64,000 nt of DNA from Gemmatimonas phototrophica (GTDB lineage Bacteria > Gemmatimonadota > Gemmatimonadetes > Gemmatimonadales > Gemmatimonadaceae): assembly GCA_945869195.1 (NCBI GenBank), contig CAMBNV010000007.1, positions 1 to 64,000 on the forward strand, in the 5' to 3' direction. Below, piece after piece: positions 1 through 10,105 of this stretch. The notes beneath the pieces were generated by a model. That model saw nothing but the letters and a program-made list of their open reading frames with translations, did no database searches and was not told the DNA's origin. Position numbers and translations under genes: made by a program. The stretch's first letter is position 1; each line of letters opens with the position of its first letter.

Positions 1-91
1 CACCCGGGCCGCCGCCTGGTCCACCCTGCGCCGAGGCTGTCGAGGCCACCAGTACCAGCGCCGCTACCGTAACGATCCGAATGGTCCGCAT
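1..91 (-). CDS. Exported protein, 5' end only
   Basis: The reading frame begins with ATG at 91 on the minus strand and runs off the left edge, so only about 30 residues are visible. They form a typical Sec signal peptide: a basic start (MRTIRI), a hydrophobic core rich in Val, Ala and Leu, and a cleavage-like STASA-Q site. A Gly/Pro-rich mature start follows. A strong Shine-Dalgarno sequence (GGGAGG) lies just upstream of the ATG. The mature protein cannot be identified from this piece. Confidence 0.7.
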   Translation of the reverse strand, partial: MRTIRIVTVAALVLVASTASAQGGPGGGPG

Positions 92-201
92 CGTGCCTCC
101 CAAGAAGTTGACTGTCGGGCGGCGGCGTCCGCCGCCCTGCATTGCAAGAACGCCGACGGACCTCAGATCGTTAACGCAACGCGCGCGAGACGGTCCGCGC
201 G

Positions 202-1614
202 CTACCGTCCGCGCGCGGGACCGCGCCGGCCTGGGCCCGACGACCCACGCGGTGAACCCGACTTGGGCGCACCGCCGCCCCCCGACGCTGCGCCACCGCG
301 CGCGTGTCCGCCACCGCTCGACGCGCCACCAGACGACGAGCCGCCCGACGAGCCGCCCGAAGAGCTGCTCGATGAGCCGCGCCGTTCGAGCTTCGCCTTC
401 GCCCGCGCCCGATCCTCCGCCTTCTTGGCGCGGATCACCGCGATCCGCTCGGCGAGCGGTACTTCGAGACGCTCGTGGGGGACGTGCTTGTAGTTGAATC
501 CGTCGAGCGTGCGGCGCGGGAGCTTGCGTCCGATCGCCTTCTCGATCTGCCGCAGGTCGGTCTCCTCATCGGGCGCGACGAGGGTAAATGCTTCGCCAGT
601 CGCCTCGGCGCGCGCGGTGCGGCCCACGCGATGGATGTAGTCCTCTGGCACATGCGGCACGTCGAAGTTCACCACATGCTCCAGCGCTTCCACGTCGATT
701 CCGCGCGCGACGATATCGGTGGCAACGAGCACCCGCACCTTGCCCCTCTTGAAGTCGCCCAGCGCTTCGGTCCGCTGGTTCTGGCTCCGGTTGCCGTGGA
801 TCTTCGCGTTTGGGATGCCCGCGCGCGTGAGCACGTCGCTCAAGCGGTTGCTGCGATGCTTCGTGCGCGTGAAGCAGATCACGTTGCCAATGACATTGGC
901 GCGCAGCAACGCGATGAACAGGTCGGCCTTGAGCGCTTCCGCGACTGGCCACAGCGCCTGCTCAATTCCGACGGCGGGCAGCGACTGGCGTTCGACGTTG
1001 ATCCGCACCGGCGACTGTAACATCTGGCGCGAGAGGTCTGAGATCGGCTTGGGCATCGTGGCGCTGAAGAACAGCGTCTGACGCTTGGCCGGCAGCTGCG
1101 CCAGCACCCGCTTGATGTCGGGGAGAAAGCCCATGTCGAGCATCCGGTCCGCCTCGTCAAGCACGAGCACTTCGAGGCCCGTGAAGTTCACATAGCGCCC
1201 CGGCTGTGACATATGGTCGAGCAGGCGGCCAGGCGTGGCAATGATCACGTCGGTGTGGGAGCGGAACGCTGCCTCTTGCGGACCCATTCCGACGCCCCCG
1301 AAGATTGCGGCACCCCGGATGTTGGTGTGTTTCGCGAGCACGACGAGGTCGGCGTGGACCTGCGCCGCGAGTTCACGCGTGGGAGCCAGCACGAGTGCCC
1401 GTGTGGCGCGCTTCGGCTGCGCCATCAGGCGGTGTAACGTTGGGAGCAGGAATGCGGCCGTCTTGCCGCTCCCCGTCATGGCGCAGGCGAGCAGGTCATG
1501 TCCGTCGCGGGCCGGGGGAATGGCGTCGAGCTGAATGGGGGTCGGCTTGGGCCAACCGAGATCGCTGACCGCGCGCTGGAGCGCGGGGTCCAATCCCAGA
1601 GATTCGAAGGTCAT
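202..1614 (-). CDS. rhlE: DEAD-box ATP-dependent RNA helicase, RhlE type
   Basis: This is a cytoplasmic RNA helicase that unwinds short duplexes in ribosome assembly or mRNA turnover. All main motifs of the family are readable: the Q motif (PTPIQ), motif I (TGSGKT), PTRELA, DEAD, SAT, ARGIDV and HRVGRTAR. After about residue 410 the protein becomes a basic, Ser/Gly-rich and Arg/Gly-rich tail, a common RNA-binding extension in this family. The start is placed at ATG 1614 because RhlE proteins begin MTFESLGL or similar; a GTG at 1680 would add 22 residues with no family counterpart. Neither start has a clear Shine-Dalgarno sequence, so the exact start is uncertain. The RhlE subgroup assignment is by overall resemblance. 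Confidence 0.9.
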   Translation of the reverse strand: MTFESLGLDPALQRAVSDLGWPKPTPIQLDAIPPARDGHDLLACAMTGSGKTAAFLLPTLHRLMAQPKRATRALVLAPTRELAAQVHADLVVLAKHTNIRGAAIFGGVGMGPQEAAFRSHTDVIIATPGRLLDHMSQPGRYVNFTGLEVLVLDEADRMLDMGFLPDIKRVLAQLPAKRQTLFFSATMPKPISDLSRQMLQSPVRINVERQSLPAVGIEQALWPVAEALKADLFIALLRANVIGNVICFTRTKHRSNRLSDVLTRAGIPNAKIHGNRSQNQRTEALGDFKRGKVRVLVATDIVARGIDVEALEHVVNFDVPHVPEDYIHRVGRTARAEATGEAFTLVAPDEETDLRQIEKAIGRKLPRRTLDGFNYKHVPHERLEVPLAERIAVIRAKKAEDRARAKAKLERRGSSSSSSGGSSGGSSSGGASSGGGHARGGAASGGGGAPKSGSPRGSSGPGRRGPARGR

Positions 1615-1786
1615 GCAGATGGGGCGGGGGAGGCCGGCCTGCCAGAGTGGCTGCTCGGTCGCCGGTGCGGATCGCCGCACCTGTTGCGTTGTAGAAAGAT
1701 AGCGAATCGCCTATTCTATGCACAGCCCCAATCCCCCGCGGTTACGGCCTTCCCACTTACCGCCGACATCCTTCTCGGAGGCACCC

Positions 1787-2440
1787 GTGACGACGCCCCG
1801 CCGCTCTTTTGTTGGCCGCCTCACCGCCCTCCTTGCGGTCGGCGTCGCGCCATCTGCACTCTCGGCCGCCACGCCGGCGCTTGATGGCGCGGCATCAGAG
1901 GAGTCGGACTCGGCGTTCTGGCCAGACGAACGGTGGCTCGAGATGGTCGCGCAGCGCGAGCATCGCCTAATCATCGAGACCGGCATCATCTCAGACGGCC
2001 TCGCATTGCGGCGCGGTCTTAACTTTATCGACGTCCTCAACCAGGACTACGCCGTGCCTGACGCGCGGATTGGATTAGCGATCGGTACCCACACCGCCGG
2101 ACTCGCCTTCATCCTCAACGATGTGATGTGGGCGAAGTACCCGCTTGGCGCAAAGTTCGACGTGAAGAACGCGCAGGGCGCACCGGCGACCGCGAATCCA
2201 TTCCGCACCGCCAGTACCTCCTCGGTGGAGTCACTCAGCAAGCGCGGCGTGGTGTTCCTCGCCTGCAATCGTTCGCTACTGAGACTCGCTCGAGATCTCG
2301 CGGGTCCCGGCGGCAGCGCGCCGACGGTGCATACGGAGCTCGTGGCGAATGTGCTGCCGGAGGCTCAGGTGACGCCAGCGATGGTGGTCGCGCTGAGTCG
2401 GGCACAGTCGAAAGGCGTGCCGTACATGGCGGTGGCCTGA
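1787..2440 (+). CDS. Tat-exported protein of unknown function
   Basis: The 217-residue product begins with a twin-arginine signal (PRRSFVGRL followed by a hydrophobic stretch), so it is probably exported folded. GTG 1787 is chosen because GGAGG lies 5 bases upstream and because it places the Tat motif at the N-terminus; an in-frame ATG at 1718 would bury the signal. The mature part is mixed alpha/beta. It has a short hydrophobic strand, GVVFLACNRSL, near residue 150, resembling DsrE-like folds, but the similarity is too weak to name a function. No partner genes are obvious; the neighbours are the helicase and, converging from the right, the permease cluster. Confidence 0.75.
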   Translation: MTTPRRSFVGRLTALLAVGVAPSALSAATPALDGAASEESDSAFWPDERWLEMVAQREHRLIIETGIISDGLALRRGLNFIDVLNQDYAVPDARIGLAIGTHTAGLAFILNDVMWAKYPLGAKFDVKNAQGAPATANPFRTASTSSVESLSKRGVVFLACNRSLLRLARDLAGPGGSAPTVHTELVANVLPEAQVTPAMVVALSRAQSKGVPYMAVA

Positions 2441-2480
2441 GGTGATGCGCCGGAACGGTGATCGGCACGAGATCGGAGCG

Positions 2481-2518
2481 AACCCGGTACCGCCGCTGTG
2501 ACAACGCCGCACCGGGTT
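2481..2518. terminator. Hairpin between convergent genes
   Basis: Perfect 8-base arms AACCCGGT (2481-2488) and ACCGGGTT (2511-2518) flank a 22-base loop. The element sits between the ends of the convergent 1787-2440 and 2517-3767 genes and touches the latter's stop codon. There is no T-run, so a bidirectional terminator role is inferred from position only. Confidence 0.4.
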
Positions 2519-3767
2519 ACTCGTACCGCAACGCCTCGATAGGATCCAGCTGCGCCGCGCGCCGCGCGGGCAGTACCCCGAACACCACGCCGATTCCCAC
2601 GCTCACCACCACGGCGATAATAGTGAGCCCGACCGGCGGCCTCGCCTCGATGCCGAGCAGGGACGTCACCAGCTGTCCCGCTCCGAGGCCGACGACGATC
2701 CCGATCACGCCACCGATCCCGGTGAGCGTCGCCGCCTCGATCAGGAACTGCACCGCGATGTCCAGCCGCGTCGCACCGAGCGCCTTGCGTACGCCGATCT
2801 CTCGCGTGCGGTCGGTGACCGAGACCATCATGATCGCCATCACTCCGATCCCGCCCACGAGCAGCGCGACCGACGCAAGCACGATCATGACCACGAAGAA
2901 GACGCCGGTGAGCTGGTTGAACACGGCGAGGATCTGGTCTGCCGTGATGAGATCGAAGTTGTTGCGCTGCGCCGGGCGAAGGCGCCGGTGCTCGCGTATC
3001 GCGATCGTGACCTCCTCCTGCGCCTCCGCGACCGTGATCCCGGGGCGCGGCTTGACCGGGATGAAGAGCGCGTTCGTCCGGTCGATTGTGAACTGCGCGT
3101 CGAGGAGCTTGAACGGGATGATCGCGCCGGTGGCCGCCCCCGGCGGCGCGAAGATGTCCTCGGGCGGCACGTAGAGCCCGATGACCTCCATCGGACGGCC
3201 TCCGATGAGGATCGTCTTGCCGAGTGGATCGACGCGCCCGAACAGTCGACGCGCCATCGTCTCATCGATCACCGCCACGCTCGCGCCCGTCGAGACCTCC
3301 TGCCGCGTGAACCAGCGTCCGTCCGCGAGATCGCCGCCCTTGATCTCGGGGAAACCGGCGTCCGCACCCCAGAGCGCCGAGGGTTGCGTCCGCTCTCCCT
3401 GGTAGGAGAGCCGCGCAGCGGTCTGCCCCCAGATCGACGCATAGCCGATCGACGGCAGCCGCTTCACCACCTCCGCATCCTGCTCGGCGATGTCGGGCCT
3501 GATGCGCACCCATGCCGGTGGATTCTGTGGATTGATCGGCGTGCTCGAGTACACCTTGACGAGGTAGAACGTCGTCGGTCCCGCGACTTCGACCGCGCTG
3601 ATGATCTGCGACCGCAGCCCTTCCACGATCGACGCCATCGTCATCACGGTCGCGACGCCGATCACCACGCCGAGGATCGTCAGCGCCGACCGGAGCTTGG
3701 CCACGCGCAACGTGTCCATGGCGATGCCGAGGTTCTCGCGGACCTGATCGAAGCCGGGGATCCGCAC
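2517..3767 (-). CDS. MacB/FtsX-type ABC transporter permease (array copy 5)
   Basis: This 416-residue inner-membrane permease has the MacB layout. One membrane helix near the N-terminus (LTILGVVIGVATVMTM) is followed by a periplasmic MacB-type domain of about 220 residues. A C-terminal FtsX domain with three helices carries the signature VTDRTREIGVRKALGAT and the end motif LDPIEALRYE. Such proteins do not form a channel but couple cytoplasmic ATP hydrolysis to movement of the periplasmic domain. The start is GTG 3767, 4 bases after the stop of the preceding permease. It is the last gene of the array and probably shares the 8023-8823 ATPase. The substrate is unknown; lipids, peptides or drugs are all possible. 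Confidence 0.9.
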   Translation of the reverse strand: MRIPGFDQVRENLGIAMDTLRVAKLRSALTILGVVIGVATVMTMASIVEGLRSQIISAVEVAGPTTFYLVKVYSSTPINPQNPPAWVRIRPDIAEQDAEVVKRLPSIGYASIWGQTAARLSYQGERTQPSALWGADAGFPEIKGGDLADGRWFTRQEVSTGASVAVIDETMARRLFGRVDPLGKTILIGGRPMEVIGLYVPPEDIFAPPGAATGAIIPFKLLDAQFTIDRTNALFIPVKPRPGITVAEAQEEVTIAIREHRRLRPAQRNNFDLITADQILAVFNQLTGVFFVVMIVLASVALLVGGIGVMAIMMVSVTDRTREIGVRKALGATRLDIAVQFLIEAATLTGIGGVIGIVVGLGAGQLVTSLLGIEARPPVGLTIIAVVVSVGIGVVFGVLPARRAAQLDPIEALRYE

Positions 3768-3771
3768 GGGG

Positions 3772-5013
<1,242 letters not shown>

Positions 5014-5022
5014 GGTGCAGGA

Positions 5023-5028
5023 AAGCTA
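5023..5028 (-). promoter_or_regulatory. Putative -10 element of a leaderless promoter
   Basis: TAGCTT on the minus strand lies 9 bases before the GTG at 5013. It belongs to the set of TAGNTT elements found 5-9 bases before start codons in this window. It directly follows the hairpin at 5029-5057, as expected for a promoter placed after a terminator. Confidence 0.5.
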
Positions 5029-5057
5029 AACGGGCGCGGCCGAAGGCCGCGCCCGTT
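5029..5057 (-). terminator. GC-rich hairpin with UUCG loop inside the permease array
   Basis: Perfect 13-base inverted arms (AACGGGCGCGGCC and its complement) flank a 3-base loop. On the minus strand the tip reads C-TTCG-G, the extra-stable UUCG tetraloop, and the descending arm ends in TTT. It lies 25 bases past the stop of the 5082-6347 permease. It would act as an intrinsic terminator, or as a partial terminator or stabiliser for upstream mRNA. Confidence 0.65.
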
Positions 5058-5081
5058 CGCGTGTCCTTCCGACCGCGGACC

Positions 5082-6347
5082 CTACTCGTGCCGCAGCGCC
5101 TCGACCGGATCCATCTTGGACGCTCGGCTCGCGGGCAGCATCCCGAAGACGATGCCGGTCAGCGCGGCCGCCCCGAGCGACGAGAACACGGCGCTGATCG
5201 GCACGCTCGCCGGCACCGGCGTGTACGCGCGGATCACCCACGCGAGCAGTGCGCCGACCACGAGCCCGATCGCCGCACCGAGACTCGTGAGCGTCATCGC
5301 CTCCACCAGGAACTGCCAGAGGATCGTCGCGCGTGTCGCCCCGAGTGCCTTGCGCACACCGATCTCCCTGGTGCGCTCGGTGACGGAGATCATCATGATC
5401 GCGACCACGCCCACGCCGCCGACCATGAGCCCCACGGCCGAGAGACCGAGACCGACGATGAAGATGGCGCCGAAGAGCGAGTCGAACGTCTCCATCAGTT
5501 TATCCTGGCCGACCAAGAAGAAGGTGTTCGTCTGCGAAGGCCTCAGGCCGCGCATGCCGCGCAGCGTCGCCGTCACGGCGTCCATCGCCGCGTCGCGCGG
5601 GACATTGTCCTGAGGCACGACAAGCAACATCATTGAACGCCGCCAGACGTCGAGCCGGCGGTACGCGGTCATCATCGGGATCACCATACGCGGTGTATCC
5701 GGTCCACGGCCGTTCAGGGACTTGAGGAAGCCAGCCTTGGTCTCGAACACCCCGATCACGCGGAACCGGTTCCCGTCGAGGTCGATCTCCTTGCCGATCG
5801 GATCGGAATCACCGAACAGATCGAGCGCGAGTTTGGTATTCACGATCGTCACGAGCGCCGCCGCATCGTGCTCTGACTCGGTGAAGGTACGCCCCGGGAA
5901 GATGTCGGCCTGGTCGGTCTGGATCCATTCCGTGCTCTGCGCATCGTACCCGACGTTCTTGACCTGCTGGTCGCGGTACCCCACCGTGCCGGCGCCCATC
6001 AGCCACGCCGTGGCGTGCTTGATCTCGGACAGTCCCTGCACCGAACGCCATTCGGCGATCGTGATCCCCGGGAACCGACGCTCGGGGCAGTTGTCAGAGG
6101 TAGGGCTACACGCGTTGAAGCCGGGATTCCGGCGCTGGACCTGGAAGCTCGAAGCGCCGAACGCATCCATGTCCTTCTGGAACGACTGCCGGATCCCGTG
6201 CACGGCCGCACCCATCGCCACCACGACGAACACGCCGACTGCCACGCCCGAGATGGTGAGCGCCGCGCGCACCTTGTTCGCGCGCAGCGAGTCGATCGCG
6301 ATCACCGCGCCCTCGAGACTCATGAGGACCTTCTCCCAGGTACGCAT
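5082..6347 (-). CDS. MacB/FtsX-type ABC transporter permease (array copy 3)
   Basis: This 421-residue permease has an N-terminal helix (ALTISGVAVGVFVVVAMG), a periplasmic domain of about 230 residues and a C-terminal FtsX domain. The FtsX domain carries VTERTREIGVRKALGAT and ends MDPVEALRHE. Its C-terminal third is very close to the truncated 7594-8016 copy, sharing GVGVVAIMMISV and RKALGATRATILWQFL, so the two are probably duplicates. The ATG at 6347 follows the upstream stop by 3 bases, so it is translationally linked to 6351-7589. A hairpin follows its stop codon. Confidence 0.9.
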   Translation of the reverse strand: MRTWEKVLMSLEGAVIAIDSLRANKVRAALTISGVAVGVFVVVAMGAAVHGIRQSFQKDMDAFGASSFQVQRRNPGFNACSPTSDNCPERRFPGITIAEWRSVQGLSEIKHATAWLMGAGTVGYRDQQVKNVGYDAQSTEWIQTDQADIFPGRTFTESEHDAAALVTIVNTKLALDLFGDSDPIGKEIDLDGNRFRVIGVFETKAGFLKSLNGRGPDTPRMVIPMMTAYRRLDVWRRSMMLLVVPQDNVPRDAAMDAVTATLRGMRGLRPSQTNTFFLVGQDKLMETFDSLFGAIFIVGLGLSAVGLMVGGVGVVAIMMISVTERTREIGVRKALGATRATILWQFLVEAMTLTSLGAAIGLVVGALLAWVIRAYTPVPASVPISAVFSSLGAAALTGIVFGMLPASRASKMDPVEALRHE

Positions 6348-6350
6348 CGG

Positions 6351-7589
6351 CTATTCCTGACGAAGGGCGGCGATCGGGTCGAGCCGCGACGCGCGGCTGG
6401 CCGGATACAGACCCGCAGTGATCCCGACTCCCGCGCCGATCACGAGCGCGGCGGCCAGCGACCAGGGCGCCACCGCAGCAGGCAACGGGGTGACCGCCGC
6501 GATGACATACGCGAGTCCGACCCCGAGCGCGGCGCCGATCGCGGCGCCGAGCACCGAGAGCGTGGCCGCTTCCACGAGGAACTGCGCGATGATGTCCCTC
6601 CGGCGCGCGCCGAGCGCTTTGCGCACCCCGATCTCGCGCGTCCGCTCCGACACCGCGACGAGCATGATATTCATGATGACCAGCGCGCCCACCACGAGCC
6701 CGATCGCGGGCAACGCGGTGCCGAACAGGATCAGCTTGCCCTTGAGTTCGTTGAAGAAGCCGAGGGCAGCGTCCGAGGTCTCGATCGCGAAGTTGTCGGG
6801 ATCGCTCGGGCCGAGGCGCCGGAAGCCACGCAGCGCCTCATGGACCTGCTCCATACCATCTGCGAGGAGCTCGCTGTTCGGGGCCTGCACCGTGATCGTG
6901 CTGATGTCCCCGCGTGGCCGGATCGCGCGCGAGAGCGGCGACGTGTACGGCGCGATCGCCATCCGGTCCATGGAGAAGCCGAAGACCGACCCCTGTTCCT
7001 CGATCACGCCGATCACGGTGTACGGCTGTCCTCCGACGCGGAGCTGCCGGCCGAGTGGATCGAGCCCGTCGAAATAGTAGCTCGCGACCTCTGAGCCGAT
7101 CACGACCACCTTCGCCCCGGCGTCCACTTCCTGCGGCGAGAACGGACGACCGCTCGTCAGATCGAACTTCTTGATCTCGAAGTAGCTCGCCTCGGTCGCG
7201 ATCGCCTGCACTGAACGCGGCCGCAACCCCGGCACGACGGCGTTGATGAAGGTCTGGTTCACGATCGCCGACTTGAACGACGCCGGCAGCGTCGACCGGA
7301 CCAGGTCCGCCTCAACATCGTAGATCCGGGGGTTCCGCATCGCGGCCCGCTCCTCCTCCTCCGTCCGATTCGGCGCGAAGCCCGGCCGCTGCCGCACGTC
7401 GAACGTGTTCACGCCGATGATCTTCGCCGCGAAATCGTTCTCGACGTAGTCGCTCATCCCCTCGACGATCGAGACCACCGCGATCAGGAACATGACGCCG
7501 ATCATCACGCCGACGAGCGTGAAGAAGCTCTTCATCTTCTGAACGAGGATCGTCTGGATCGCGAGGCGAAAGGCTTCGAAAAGTGGCAA
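6351..7589 (-). CDS. MacB/FtsX-type ABC transporter permease (array copy 2)
   Basis: This 412-residue permease has the usual helix, periplasmic domain and FtsX domain (VSERTREIGVRKALGA, closing LDPIAALRQE). The start appears to be TTG at 7589, giving MPLFEAFRLA; the preceding gene's stop codon is 4 bases upstream. The first residues nearly match those of the truncated copy at 7594-8016 (MPLFEAFRRA), direct evidence of duplication. Its N-terminal half resembles copy 4 (3772-5013). It is co-transcribed with the ATPase and fusion protein upstream. Confidence 0.88.
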   Translation of the reverse strand: MPLFEAFRLAIQTILVQKMKSFFTLVGVMIGVMFLIAVVSIVEGMSDYVENDFAAKIIGVNTFDVRQRPGFAPNRTEEEERAAMRNPRIYDVEADLVRSTLPASFKSAIVNQTFINAVVPGLRPRSVQAIATEASYFEIKKFDLTSGRPFSPQEVDAGAKVVVIGSEVASYYFDGLDPLGRQLRVGGQPYTVIGVIEEQGSVFGFSMDRMAIAPYTSPLSRAIRPRGDISTITVQAPNSELLADGMEQVHEALRGFRRLGPSDPDNFAIETSDAALGFFNELKGKLILFGTALPAIGLVVGALVIMNIMLVAVSERTREIGVRKALGARRRDIIAQFLVEAATLSVLGAAIGAALGVGLAYVIAAVTPLPAAVAPWSLAAALVIGAGVGITAGLYPASRASRLDPIAALRQE

Positions 7590-7593
7590 CGGG

Positions 7594-8016
7594 CTATTCG
7601 CGTCGGAGGGCTTCGACCGGGTCGAACCGCGAGGCGCACGCGGCCGGGATCATGCTGAATAGTACCCCGGTGACCGCGCTCGCGAGCAGGGCCGACACGA
7701 CCGCGGGAGGCGGCGCGGAGGCCACGATCGAGGTCGAGCTGCGGATCGCCAGCGCCACGAGCCAACCCCCGAAGAGCCCGATGATCGCTCCGATCCCCGT
7801 CAGGGTCATGGCCTCGATCAGGAACTGCCAGAGGATCGTCGCGCGCGTCGCGCCCAGCGCCTTCCGCACGCCGATCGCGCGCGTGCGGTCGGTGACCGAG
7901 ATCATCATGATGGCGACCACGCCGACACCGCCGACGATCAGGCCCACCGCGGAGCGGACAATCATTTCGGTGCGGGGGACGTTGAGGGCGCGCCGGAAGG
8001 CTTCGAAGAGCGGCAT
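7594..8016 (-). CDS. Truncated permease: start fused to the FtsX C-terminal domain
   Basis: The frame is open for 140 residues, against 412-421 in its siblings. The first ten or so residues (MPLFEAFRRAL) match the start of the 6351-7589 permease. The sequence then passes, after a short linker, into the C-terminal FtsX domain, with IMMISVTDRTRAIGVRKA and a closing FDPVEALRRE. The first membrane helix and the whole periplasmic domain are missing, and the first of the three remaining helices may be intact. This is best explained by an in-frame internal deletion of a duplicated gene. It keeps an ATG and tight spacing to both neighbours, so it is probably translated. It may be a decaying remnant or a mini-subunit that docks the ATPase. 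Confidence 0.75.
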   Translation of the reverse strand: MPLFEAFRRALNVPRTEMIVRSAVGLIVGGVGVVAIMMISVTDRTRAIGVRKALGATRATILWQFLIEAMTLTGIGAIIGLFGGWLVALAIRSSTSIVASAPPPAVVSALLASAVTGVLFSMIPAACASRFDPVEALRRE

Positions 8017-8022
8017 CGCCGT

Positions 8023-8823
8023 CTAGTGCGACAGGCCGAGCTTCTCGGTGAACTGCTCGCGCCGATCGTCGCTCGCGATCTGCCCGTCCCGGAGGACCAC
8101 TACGCGGCGCGCATGCGCGGCGATATCGGGTTCGTGCGTGACCATGATGACGGTCTGGCCGTTGTCGGCGAGGCCTTCGAAGACGCGCATGATCTCTTCG
8201 GAGGTCCCTGAGTCGAGGTTGCCCGTCGGTTCGTCGGCGAGGAGGATCGAGGGGCGGTTGACGAGCGCGCGCGCGATTGCCACGCGCTGGCGTTGGCCGC
8301 CCGAGAGCTCGTTCGGTCGATGATGCACGCGCTCTCCGAGCTGGACCGCCTCGAGGGCCCCCATCGCCCGCTCGCGACGCTCCCTCGCCGAAACGCCGGC
8401 GTACACGAGCGGCAGTTCCACATTCGCGAGCGCGGTGGCGCGCGGAAGAAGATTAAAGGTCTGAAACACGAACCCAATCTCTTTGTTGCGCACGCGAGCG
8501 AGTTCGTCGTCCTTCATCGTCGAGACGAGTTGGCCGTTGAGCCAGTACTCGCCATCGTTGGGCGTGTCGAGGCAGCCGATGATGTTCATGAGGGTCGACT
8601 TGCCCGATCCCGAGGGGCCCATAATCGCGACGTACTCGTTGCGACGTACCGCGAGGTCAAGTCCCCGGAGGGCACGCACCACTTCGCCGCCCATGTCGTA
8701 CTCACGCTTCAGGCCACGCGTGACGATCACCCAATCCTTCGAGGGGGCGGCGCCCTCACTCTGTACGACGGTCTGGCGCTCGGCATTCATGCTGGGGTGC
8801 GCTGCTTCGGTGTCCGTGCTCAC
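8023..8823 (-). CDS. ABC transporter ATP-binding protein, MacB/LolD family
   Basis: This is the single ATPase of the cluster, 266 residues and cytoplasmic. It shows Walker A (GPSGSGKST), Q-loop, signature ([15 protein letters not shown]), Walker B ([13 protein letters not shown]) and the switch His (VTHEPD). About 35 extra residues precede the usual family start. The start GTG at 8823 overlaps the stop of the fusion protein by 4 bases (GTGA). An internal ATG giving MNAERQ is an alternative. In MacB-type systems the ATPase and permease are often fused; here the ATPase is separate and must serve up to five downstream permease genes, which is inference from co-location. Confidence 0.93.
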   Translation of the reverse strand: MSTDTEAAHPSMNAERQTVVQSEGAAPSKDWVIVTRGLKREYDMGGEVVRALRGLDLAVRRNEYVAIMGPSGSGKSTLMNIIGCLDTPNDGEYWLNGQLVSTMKDDELARVRNKEIGFVFQTFNLLPRATALANVELPLVYAGVSARERRERAMGALEAVQLGERVHHRPNELSGGQRQRVAIARALVNRPSILLADEPTGNLDSGTSEEIMRVFEGLADNGQTVIMVTHEPDIAAHARRVVVLRDGQIASDDRREQFTEKLGLSH

Positions 8824-10091
8824 GGTGTTCCTGCGGCCTTAGTGGCGGCCGGGGTCAGAGGAAGTTCACGAACGAGTTGTCCATCCTTCAACTCGCGGAT
8901 CGCCTGATACGTACCTGCCACGATGCGCTCGCCCGCCTTAAGACCGTCGAGCACCTCAAAGTACTTTTCGCCTGCTATCCCCACTCTTACGCGGCGGAAA
9001 GTCACTTTGTTGTCGGTCCCGACCACGAAGACGCCTTCTACGTCGCGCTTGCCGACCTCGACGGCCGCCGCCGTCGGGGCGGACTGATCGGTGTTTTTGA
9101 GCGCCGAATCCTCGCGAACGGTCAGTGCGATGATGGGGACCGCCAGCGCCTGCTTCCGTGTGTCGGTCACGATCTTGGCCGTCGACGAGAAGTCCGGGCG
9201 GGTGTCCGTCGGAGGATTCAGGATGCGCACCGTGACTTCGTAGTCAATCGCCTGGTCGGTCGTTGCCGCCGTCGCCCCCTTCACTGAACTGTTCGAGATT
9301 TCAACGACGCGGCCGATGAACGTGGTGTCGGGGAAGGCGTCAATCTGGATCACCGCCGAGTCGCCGACCTGGATGCGGCTCACGTCAGTCTCATCGACCT
9401 TCACCTTCGTCTCCAGGATGCTCATGTCGCTGATCGTGAGCAACGTGGCCGCATCCTTATTGAGCGTGCCCATGATCGCCGTCTCACCGAGCTCGACGTT
9501 GAGGCGGGTGATGCGTCCGGTCATCGGCGCATAGATCGTGGTGCGTGACAGCTGGTAGTGCGCGTCCTTCAGCGAGGCATCACCCTGCTTGACGTTTTCT
9601 TCGGCTGCGGTCACGAGTGCTTTGTTCACGTCGAGCTGCGTCGTGAGCTGCTCGAGCTCCTGTGCGGATACCAGCGCGACGTTGACTTTCCGGATGTCCT
9701 GCTGGCGCTCGAGGTTGCGGCCGGCCTGCAGTAGGTTGGCCCGCGACTGCGCGAGGCTGGCCCGCGAGTTCGCCAGGGCCGCCTCGGCGCGGAGCACCTG
9801 CGCCTCGTACGCTTGGGGGTCGATCTGAAGGAGGAACTGTCCCACCTGCACGTAGTCGCCGTCCTTCACCGACAGGCGCGTGATGCGACCCGTGATGTCG
9901 GCCGAGAGGTCGACCTTGGTCCGCGGGATCACCTGGCCACTCGCCGTCACCGACGCGACGAGGTCCTGGTTCGAAACTTCCTCGATGCGAACCTCGGCGC
10001 CCCGTTCCTTCTTCGCCGCTGACACCGCGACGAGCGCACCGATAGCGATTGCGACAACCCCGAATATGCCGTACTTCATCTTTTTGCTCAT
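8820..10091 (-). CDS. Periplasmic membrane fusion protein (MacA/HlyD type)
   Basis: This 423-residue adaptor would link the inner-membrane MacB-type permeases to TolC. It has an N-terminal membrane anchor ([20 protein letters not shown]), a lipoyl/barrel-sandwich part starting [17 protein letters not shown], and a long coiled-coil hairpin around residues 90-170 rich in Ala, Gln and Leu. The second barrel half contains [18 protein letters not shown], and a beta-barrel domain follows. A GAGGAG Shine-Dalgarno sequence precedes the ATG. The gene sits between tolC and the ATPase, the standard order for a tripartite efflux or secretion system. Confidence 0.92.
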   Translation of the reverse strand: MSKKMKYGIFGVVAIAIGALVAVSAAKKERGAEVRIEEVSNQDLVASVTASGQVIPRTKVDLSADITGRITRLSVKDGDYVQVGQFLLQIDPQAYEAQVLRAEAALANSRASLAQSRANLLQAGRNLERQQDIRKVNVALVSAQELEQLTTQLDVNKALVTAAEENVKQGDASLKDAHYQLSRTTIYAPMTGRITRLNVELGETAIMGTLNKDAATLLTISDMSILETKVKVDETDVSRIQVGDSAVIQIDAFPDTTFIGRVVEISNSSVKGATAATTDQAIDYEVTVRILNPPTDTRPDFSSTAKIVTDTRKQALAVPIIALTVREDSALKNTDQSAPTAAAVEVGKRDVEGVFVVGTDNKVTFRRVRVGIAGEKYFEVLDGLKAGERIVAGTYQAIRELKDGQLVRELPLTPAATKAAGTP

Positions 10092-10105
10092 AGTGGGCTC
10101 CTCAG

